Notes under the pieces: model-generated
What the model was told of the DNA's origin: nothing
The model's database searches: none
The model's input: only the letters and a program-made list of their open reading frames with translations
Part shown: positions 58,569-64,000 of the stretch, in pieces
Position numbering within the stretch: the stretch's first letter is position 1
Layout: the number at the start of each line of letters is the position of its first letter
Translations under genes and position numbers: made by a program
Assembly: GCA_964637165.1 (NCBI GenBank)
Contig: CAZWVI010000001.1
Location: 186,001-250,000 of the forward strand
Direction of reading: 5' to 3'
Origin: CAZWVI01 sp964637165
GTDB taxonomy: Bacteria > Planctomycetota > UBA1135
Length of the DNA stretch: 64,000 nucleotides

Positions 58569-59578
58569 TAGGCTTCAGTTGATTTTGGGCGGTTGGCGTT
58601 TCCAAGCAGCGACGTGATGTCGTTATTTAAGCCCGCTTCGATTTCAGCTCGTGCAGCGCGCAGTGCCGGTGGGACTGCGTTTGCGGTTGAGCGGCCATGG
58701 CCAATGAGCACCACTCCGTTCACTCCAAGAAGCGCAGCGCCGCCGGCTTCTGAGTAGTCTGCAACACCAACTAAACGCCTGAATGTGTCGCGGATAGCTG
58801 ATGAAGTTTCAGCAGAATCGGCATGCGCACTAGCGCTTTCAACACCGTCAACTAGATAGCCAATAAACCCTTCGACAACTTTCAGAATCATGTTTCCAAC
58901 AAAGCCATCAGTAATCAAAACTTCGGCGTTGCCAGAGAATAAATCTTGTCCCTCAACATTGCCAATAAAGTTTAGATTTGAATCGCTTAAAAGTTGGTGC
59001 GCTTCTTGAACTAGGCCATGACCTTTGTTGGCCTCTCCACCGATGTTCAAAAGTCCAATACGCGGATTTTCAATTTTGTGAATATCACGAGCGTAGGCTG
59101 TGCCCATCGCGGCATACTGAAATAAGTGTTCAGCCTTTGGTGTTGGGTTAGCACCGGCATCAAGTAGAACAGTTTTGGACTTGGCGTTATTAAGTGGAAT
59201 CGCAATTCCCGGACGCTTAACGCCTGGCAACATGCCTAACCCTAAAGTTGCAGCAGCTACTGCAGCACCAGTGTTGCCAAATGAAATTGTTCCAGCAGCC
59301 TTGCCTTCTTTTACGGCTTTGGCACACAAGAAAACCGAAGCTTGAGGTTTGCGCCGCATTGCTTCAACCGGTTTTTCACCAGCTTCAACAACAACATCAG
59401 TCTGGATGATTTCAGGTACGTCGACCCCGTGCTCGGCAAGAGTTGCTTCAATAACTTCTTTAGGGCCAACCAATATAAGTTGGTCTGCCGTAAAGTCGTA
59501 TTTCAAGGCGTCGATAACGCCAAGCAACATCTCGTGCGGAGCATGATCTCCGCCAAGGACATCAACCGCGATACGCAC
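58568..59578 (-). CDS. plsX: Phosphate acyltransferase PlsX
   Basis: Makes acyl-phosphate from acyl-ACP, the entry to bacterial phospholipid synthesis. The 336-residue product starts with GTG (RIAVDVLGGDHAP) and has the landmarks KPVEAMRRKPQASVF, SFGNTGAAVAAATLGLG, LLDAGANPTPKAEHL, NIGGEANKGHGLVQ and VLITDGFVGNMILK. The order rpmF-plsX-fabH-fabD is the classical one. Confidence 0.96.
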   Translation of the reverse strand: MRIAVDVLGGDHAPHEMLLGVIDALKYDFTADQLILVGPKEVIEATLAEHGVDVPEIIQTDVVVEAGEKPVEAMRRKPQASVFLCAKAVKEGKAAGTISFGNTGAAVAAATLGLGMLPGVKRPGIAIPLNNAKSKTVLLDAGANPTPKAEHLFQYAAMGTAYARDIHKIENPRIGLLNIGGEANKGHGLVQEAHQLLSDSNLNFIGNVEGQDLFSGNAEVLITDGFVGNMILKVVEGFIGYLVDGVESASAHADSAETSSAIRDTFRRLVGVADYSEAGGAALLGVNGVVLIGHGRSTANAVPPALRAARAEIEAGLNNDITSLLGNANRPKSTEA

Positions 59579-59584
59579 AGCGGT

Positions 59585-59767
59585 TTAGAACTGGTCCTTG
59601 GAAATAACTTCGCGGCCAGCGTAGTGGCCACAGTTGTCGCAAACAGTATGCGGACGGCCTTGTGAACCGCAGCGGTCACACTCACGAAGAGTGTAATGAG
59701 GCTTGCGGAGTCCGGCGCGCACTTTGTGCGAACGGGAATGCGAGTGTCTTCTTTTTGGATTCGCCAT
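59585..59767 (-). CDS. rpmF: 50S ribosomal protein L32 (zinc form)
   Basis: A 60-residue ribosomal protein beginning MANPKRRHSHSRSHKVRAG. It keeps the zinc ribbon: CDRC and CDNC separated by nine residues. Zinc-binding L32 exists beside zinc-free copies in some bacteria; no second copy is seen here. It leads the fab run, as in many bacteria, and is six bases before plsX. A promoter at 59812-59840 and a small hairpin in the leader precede it. Confidence 0.96.
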   Translation of the reverse strand: MANPKRRHSHSRSHKVRAGLRKPHYTLRECDRCGSQGRPHTVCDNCGHYAGREVISKDQF

Positions 59768-59811
59768 GACTTTGAGTCTTAAGGTGCGAGGAGCACCCTT
59801 GGTAGTCGGGT

Positions 59812-59840
59812 ATTGTCCCCTCGGAGTGCCTTTAGGTCAA
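59812..59840 (-). promoter_or_regulatory. Promoter of the rpmF-plsX-fab run (TTGACC, 17 bases, GACAAT)
   Basis: On the reverse strand TTGACC (59835-59840) is five of six to the -35 consensus, and GACAAT (59812-59817) is four of six to the -10. The spacer is 17 bases. The -35 overlaps the alaS stop codon. The leader before rpmF can form a stem of AAGG...TGC with GCACCTT. Confidence 0.65.
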
Positions 59841-62473
59841 GTATTCGAGCTGAGTTCCTGGTGAAAATTTGCAACTGCGCTTTCAAGGTCGCTCCCCTTC
59901 TTGCCCTTTCCTTGGGCAAAATCGGCTCGACCACCACCGCCACCGCCAACTTGGCGGCCAAATAATTTGGCTAAATCACCTGCTTTTAGCCCCGAATTGT
60001 CCGCACAAAGAATAACGTAGGGGACCGATTTGGCGTCGCCACCGATGAGCAGGCAGACTTTGGGGACTTCTGGTTGCTGCTTCAGTTTGTCAGTCAGCAT
60101 GGCTAATGTTCTAGCATCAACCCCAGGCAAGTAGGACCACGCTAAGTCGCTTCCTGGTAGTACGTTAAGTGATTCAACCAGTTCTTTGATGTCGGGGGCA
60201 TCTGAACGCGACGCTTGCTTTGCCTCCTTTAACTGCTGGCGGAGATTGTCAATCTTGTCGGTCAATCCAGCGGCGGGAGTTTTAAGTTGCGCTGCGAGTT
60301 CGCTTATTAGGGAACGGTCCTTGCTAGCCAACTTCATGGCGGCCTCTCCGGCAACGGCCTCAAGGCGGCGAACTCCGGCCGAAAGTGCGCGATCTGAAAT
60401 AATTCTGAACAGGCCGATTTGTCCGGTATTTTTGACATGAGTACCGCCACAAAGTTCAGCCGAGAAATCAGCGACGCTGACCACCCGTACAGTGTCTCCG
60501 TATTTTTCACCGAACAAGGCGGTGACTCCTTCAGCCTTGGCTTCGTCAAGTGCACAATTTTTAGTTGAAACTAGGTTAGCTGCAATAACTTGTGCATTGA
60601 CCAGCTTTTCGATTTCAGCTAATTGTTCCCCATTGGGAGCGTTCGGATTGGTGTAGTCGAAGCGCAGGCGGGTGGCATCTACCGAAGACCCGGCCTGGGT
60701 TACATGCTCTCCAAGAATTTTCTTTAAAGCGGCGTGTAATAAGTGGGTGCCAGTATGGTGCCGTTCAGTGGCTAGTCGTTGGGTAAAATTAACTTTTGCA
60801 CTAATTAATTCATTAACTTTAAAATCGATGTTGGCAACACCGCAATGGAAAATAAAATCCCCTTCCTTGTGAGTTTCTTTTACGCTGAAAATAGAATTCC
60901 CATCGGCATTGAAAAATTCGCCACTGTCACCGATTTGCCCGCCACCAGTTGCGTAGAAACAAGTGGTATCGAGAACCACTTCCAGTTGCTCGCCACATAC
61001 AGCTTGGTCGACCAAGTTTTTATCCCGCAGAATTGCCAGCAACTGGGCAGGGCTTTCAGAATTAGCATAGCCCTTAAATTCACTTTGGGAAATTCCCGCA
61101 GTAGATAATTTACCTGGTAGTGATTCGGCGAAAACGTCACCTTTCATTTCCGAACCAGACCGTGCGCGGTCACGCTGTTCTTCCATCGCCTGATTGAATC
61201 CGGCTTGGTCGAATTGAAGCTTATGGTCTTTGACCACGACTTCAGTAATGTCAACCGGAAATCCCCAAGTGTCGTGAAGCTCAAATGCAACGCTCGCCGG
61301 AAAGGTCGTCTCCCCTGCTTTTTGGCAGTTGCCTACAGCTTCATCTAGGCGCGTAATGCCGCGTTTGTAAACATCACGGAAGCGTTCTTCTTCAGCCTGA
61401 CACATAGATTCAATAGTGTTCTGATGCTCATGTAGTTGTGGGTAAGCTTGCCCCATAGTTGCTTGAACCGCGGGCAATAAATCGGCTAAGAATGTGTTGT
61501 TCAAGCCGAGTGCGATGCCATCTCTAACGGCGCGGCGCAGAATTTTGCGCACAACGTAGCCGCGCCCTTCACGAGCAGGAGCAGCACCGTCAGAAATGCA
61601 AAAATAAACGGCGCGGCAATGGTCAGCGATGCGCCGCATTTGGATGTCAGCTTCGTTGTTTTGGCCGTAGGATTTGCCACTCAATGATTGCAGTGCATCA
61701 AGGGTTGGGGCGAATAAATCTGTTTCAAAATTGTTGGGAGCGTTTTGGAGAACTGCAGCAATTCGCTCTAGTCCCAATCCGACATCAATATTTTTCTGTG
61801 GCAATGCTGGAAGTGAACCATCGCTTTGCCGATCAAATTGGGTGAACACAAAATTTCCCACCTCCAAGAAACGTCCAGGCAATTCACTAAGACCAGCATT
61901 CGCTGGCATTTTTTCGCCAGGATTTTGGTCAAAGTAGATTTCTGAGCATGGGCCACAGGGACCGTTGGGTCCCTGTGATGGCGCACTCGATGGCCAGAAA
62001 TTTTCAGCCTCGTCTAATCGATAAATCCGCGCGCTAGGTAGCCCAACAACATCGTGCCAGATTTTCCAAGCTTGGTCGTCATCATTGAAAACCGTAACAA
62101 CCATGCGCTCGGCATCAAAACCTAAAACACTGGTGAAAAATTCCCATTCCCAAGGAATGGTTTCATCCTTAAAGTAATCTCCAAATGAAAAATTTCCGAG
62201 CATTTCGAAGAAAGTATGGTGTCGTGGAGTTACACCTACGTTATCTAGGTCGGGGACTCTTAAACACTTTTGCGCAGTCGTGGCACGCGTAATATCGGTG
62301 CGCCCCTGACCAAGAAATTCATTTTTAAATTGATTCATCCCTGCGCCAGTAAATAGCAGGGTTGGATCGTTAGAGGGAATTAAAGAATCCGAGGCTAAGC
62401 GCGTATGGCCACGCTCTTCAAAGAAGGAGAGGTAGGCTTCGCGGATTTCGGCAACTGTGCGCGGTAGGGACAT
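59837..62473 (-). CDS. alaS: Alanyl-tRNA synthetase
   Basis: Charges tRNA-Ala and edits mischarged Ser or Gly. The 878-residue product has the normal length. The aminoacylation domain starts with IREAYLSFFEERGHTRLASDSLIP and contains PRHHTFFEMLGNFSFGDYFK. The editing domain has ATERHHTGTHLLHAAL (HxxxH) and LCGGTHVKNTG (zinc Cys and His). The C-Ala domain ends with the glycine-rich QVGGGGGGRADFAQGKGKK. It lies between recA and the fab run, a common recA-alaS pairing. Confidence 0.97.
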   Translation of the reverse strand: MSLPRTVAEIREAYLSFFEERGHTRLASDSLIPSNDPTLLFTGAGMNQFKNEFLGQGRTDITRATTAQKCLRVPDLDNVGVTPRHHTFFEMLGNFSFGDYFKDETIPWEWEFFTSVLGFDAERMVVTVFNDDDQAWKIWHDVVGLPSARIYRLDEAENFWPSSAPSQGPNGPCGPCSEIYFDQNPGEKMPANAGLSELPGRFLEVGNFVFTQFDRQSDGSLPALPQKNIDVGLGLERIAAVLQNAPNNFETDLFAPTLDALQSLSGKSYGQNNEADIQMRRIADHCRAVYFCISDGAAPAREGRGYVVRKILRRAVRDGIALGLNNTFLADLLPAVQATMGQAYPQLHEHQNTIESMCQAEEERFRDVYKRGITRLDEAVGNCQKAGETTFPASVAFELHDTWGFPVDITEVVVKDHKLQFDQAGFNQAMEEQRDRARSGSEMKGDVFAESLPGKLSTAGISQSEFKGYANSESPAQLLAILRDKNLVDQAVCGEQLEVVLDTTCFYATGGGQIGDSGEFFNADGNSIFSVKETHKEGDFIFHCGVANIDFKVNELISAKVNFTQRLATERHHTGTHLLHAALKKILGEHVTQAGSSVDATRLRFDYTNPNAPNGEQLAEIEKLVNAQVIAANLVSTKNCALDEAKAEGVTALFGEKYGDTVRVVSVADFSAELCGGTHVKNTGQIGLFRIISDRALSAGVRRLEAVAGEAAMKLASKDRSLISELAAQLKTPAAGLTDKIDNLRQQLKEAKQASRSDAPDIKELVESLNVLPGSDLAWSYLPGVDARTLAMLTDKLKQQPEVPKVCLLIGGDAKSVPYVILCADNSGLKAGDLAKLFGRQVGGGGGGRADFAQGKGKKGSDLESAVANFHQELSSNT

Positions 62474-62489
62474 TTGAGTTCAGCGGTGA

Positions 62490-62518
62490 GCCCTCAACAC
62501 CCAAAGGGTGCAGAGGGC
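62490..62518 (-). other. Hairpin between recA and alaS
   Basis: GCCCTC pairs with GAGGGC, then an internal loop, then CACCC with GGGTG around a three-base loop. There is no U tract after it in the recA direction. It may end or trim recA transcripts, as recA is usually made in excess of alaS. Confidence 0.55.
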
Positions 62519-62550
62519 AAGTTTGCTAAACATCTTACGACTTTTCAGTC

Positions 62551-63696
62551 TTAGGCCTTGGCCGAGGTGCGTTTTTTACCTTTTGGAGCGGCCCCAGCTG
62601 CCATTTCCATTTCTGCTTTAGCGGCAGGTTCTGGAATAATTTCTTCTGCAGGCTTTGGGTTCATCGCGGCTTTGATCAGCACTACTAACTCGTCACACAG
62701 GTCAGTGTTGTCCTGAAGGATTTGACGGACAGATTCTTTGCCCTGGCCAAGTTTGATTTCACCTTTTTCCGGGTGTAGGCAGGAAAACCAAGCGCCGGCT
62801 TTTTTGATTAAACCATGCTGAATGCCAAGTTCAATTACATCGCCCTCAAAAGAAATTCCTTTGCCGTAGATTATGTCGAACTCTGAGCGGCGGAATGGCG
62901 GGGCAACTTTGTTCTTAACAATAGTTCCCTTTGTGCGGTTTCCAATAATGTCTTCGCCATGCTTAAGTGCGCCAATGCGTCTAATGTCAATACGCACCGA
63001 AGAGTAAAACTTAAGAGCTCGGCCGCCAGGAGTTGTTTCTGGATTACCAAACATGACCCCAATCTTTTCGCGAAGCTGGTTAATGAAAATTACCACGCAA
63101 TCAGTTTTACCGATTGAAACAGTTAAGCGGCGCAGCGCCTGAGACATCATGCGCGCTTGTAGCCCAACAAATGTGTCACCAATTTCACCGTCAATTTCAG
63201 CCTTTGGAACGAGGGCTGCAACTGAATCGATTACCACCACGTCGACGGCGCCAGATCTGACAAAGCGCTCGCAGATGTCGAGCCCCTCCTCCCCATAAGA
63301 AGGTTGGGAAAGGTTAAAGCGCATTCCGTCTAGATTGACTCCAAGGCTTTTAGCATAGTCAGGGTCGAAGGCATGTTCCGCATCAATGAAGGCGGCGTAG
63401 CCACCTAGCTTGTGGACTTGAGCAATTACAGAAAGTGCCAAAGTTGACTTTCCTGATCCTTCAGGGCCATATAACTCGACAACTCGGCCACGAGGTAAGC
63501 CTTTTCCGCCGAGTGCCTGGTCGAGAGTTAGCGATCCTGTGGGAATCCCTTCCACTCCCTTGAGGAAGCCGTCGTCCATATGGATAACGGAGCCCTCGCC
63601 GTGATTCTTTTCAATAGCCTCAAGTGCGGCCTTGAGTGCGGTTTCACGGTTTGATGATTTAGTGCTTTTTGCTTTCGGTTTTTTGGCGGCAGCCAT
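62551..63696 (-). CDS. recA: Recombinase RecA
   Basis: DNA-strand-exchange protein and, in many bacteria, co-protease for LexA. The 381-residue product has Walker A LYGPEGSGKSTLAL, VVVIDSVAALVPKAEIDGEIGD (Walker B region), MSQALRRLT, FINQLREKIGVMFGNPE (loop and glutamine switch) and a Lys/Ala-rich C-terminal tail of about 50 residues. The ATG is preceded by AGGAG. alaS follows 77 bases downstream. Confidence 0.98.
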   Translation of the reverse strand: MAAAKKPKAKSTKSSNRETALKAALEAIEKNHGEGSVIHMDDGFLKGVEGIPTGSLTLDQALGGKGLPRGRVVELYGPEGSGKSTLALSVIAQVHKLGGYAAFIDAEHAFDPDYAKSLGVNLDGMRFNLSQPSYGEEGLDICERFVRSGAVDVVVIDSVAALVPKAEIDGEIGDTFVGLQARMMSQALRRLTVSIGKTDCVVIFINQLREKIGVMFGNPETTPGGRALKFYSSVRIDIRRIGALKHGEDIIGNRTKGTIVKNKVAPPFRRSEFDIIYGKGISFEGDVIELGIQHGLIKKAGAWFSCLHPEKGEIKLGQGKESVRQILQDNTDLCDELVVLIKAAMNPKPAEEIIPEPAAKAEMEMAAGAAPKGKKRTSAKA

Positions 63697-63729
63697 GGTT
63701 ACTCCTGTTAGGTGTTTGTTTGGGTTTTC

Positions 63730-63758
63730 AGTTTAGGGCGAGCAAGGGTTTAAAACAA
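63730..63758 (-). promoter_or_regulatory. Candidate recA promoter (TTGTTT, 17 bases, TAAACT)
   Basis: On the reverse strand TTGTTT (63753-63758) and TAAACT (63730-63735) are 17 bases apart, giving a leader of about 26 bases. A CACGTG palindrome lies 18 bases upstream of the -35. No SOS box of the E. coli or Bacillus type is seen. Confidence 0.45.
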
Positions 63759-63819
63759 GTACTCACACTAAAAAACACGTGATTTAAGCAAACTCATTAC
63801 CTCTTTATTTAGCAACTCC

Positions 63820-64000
63820 CTATATTCTTACGAAATCACACAGTAAATTAAAGCGTTCATCGAGAAGATTTCGCTCCGCAGCAACTAAGCCGGCGGTTGA
63901 AAATTGTTCAACCGTGAGTGATGCGGCAACTGTCCCGTAGCCCATGGCCTTTTTAAGCATCTCGTTACTGGTACCACCAAGGGCATCAAGACAGCCAATA
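63820..64000 (-). CDS. PfkB-family carbohydrate kinase, C-terminal end only
   Basis: The reverse strand is open from the window edge to a TAG at 63820-63822, about 60 codons. The segment LKKAMGYGTVAASLTVEQFS matches the last helices of PfkB-type kinases (typically a MVYGSV...SF.VE.FS pattern), followed by LLDERFNLLCDF. The rest, including the nucleotide and sugar site, is outside the window, so the substrate is unknown. Its stop is 123 bases upstream of recA. Confidence 0.7.
   Translation of the reverse strand, partial: IGCLDALGGTSNEMLKKAMGYGTVAASLTVEQFSTAGLVAAERNLLDERFNLLCDFVRI

Noticed and set aside
63697..63819. SOS (LexA) box before recA
   Set aside because: No E. coli-type CTGT-N8-ACAG or Bacillus-type GAAC-N4-GTTC was found. 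CACGTG at 63776-63781 is too common a palindrome to call.

Overview
The window is gene-dense, moderate-GC bacterial chromosome. It most resembles a marine Planctomycetota lineage, though this is a family-level judgement without a database search. The supporting signs are two tandem secreted FG-GAP proteins with a planctomycete-style C-terminal module, an exported HEAT-repeat protein with an HGG...PGDTVPP N-terminus and a Thr-Pro-Ala linker, several exported alpha-solenoid proteins, an XPB-type helicase, and a UvrA-like giant. About 54 protein genes (two cut by the window edges) and one tRNA-Leu fill nearly all of it. No gap reaches 300 bases. I saw no IS element, prophage or CRISPR array.

Layout. 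0-5.7 kb: trigger factor (cut by the left edge), divergent from an RND efflux pair. 5.7-9.9 kb: an exported solenoid protein, mnmG and purC. 9.9-25.2 kb: a long + strand run of touching or overlapping genes: aroA, a TPR/HEAT protein, galE, an M28 peptidase, dacB, an inositol-monophosphatase-family enzyme, a 1316-residue UvrA-like protein, an XPB helicase, its XPB/Ssl2-domain partner and a TenI/ThiE-like protein. 25.2-30.7 kb: an orphan prepilin, thiL, tsaE, an ECF sigma factor with a membrane partner, a TolC-like protein and dusB. 30.7-36.1 kb: a HEAT lipoprotein candidate, then dxr-rseP-ubiA on the - strand. 36.2-41.5 kb: purM followed by five overlapping genes of mostly unknown role. 41.5-52.2 kb: mainly - strand genes, including the HEAT protein and the FG-GAP pair, with a cluster of DnaA boxes near 44.75 kb. 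52.4-64 kb: - strand housekeeping genes: pfkB-like (cut by the right edge), recA, alaS, rpmF-plsX-fabH-fabD-fabG-acpP-fabF, a small ORF, a UDP-sugar pyrophosphorylase and tRNA-Leu(CAA).

Most noteworthy. First, a candidate repair module: the UvrA-like protein has two intact ATPase halves plus two halves that keep the family's zinc and signature landmarks but have lost the ATPase residues. It is translationally coupled to the XPB helicase, which is followed after one base by the XPB/Ssl2-domain partner. Second, several genes (purC, purM, dxr, a phosphatase, probably aroA) have a -10-like hexamer (TAGAAT, TAAACT or TATCCT) 5-6 bases before the start codon. That geometry implies leaderless mRNAs, and some divergent pairs have overlapping promoters. 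Third, three DnaA boxes occur at an exact 12-base period beside an AT-rich tract. Fourth, the acpP leader has four GCGGA/TCCGC elements that can pair in two exclusive ways.
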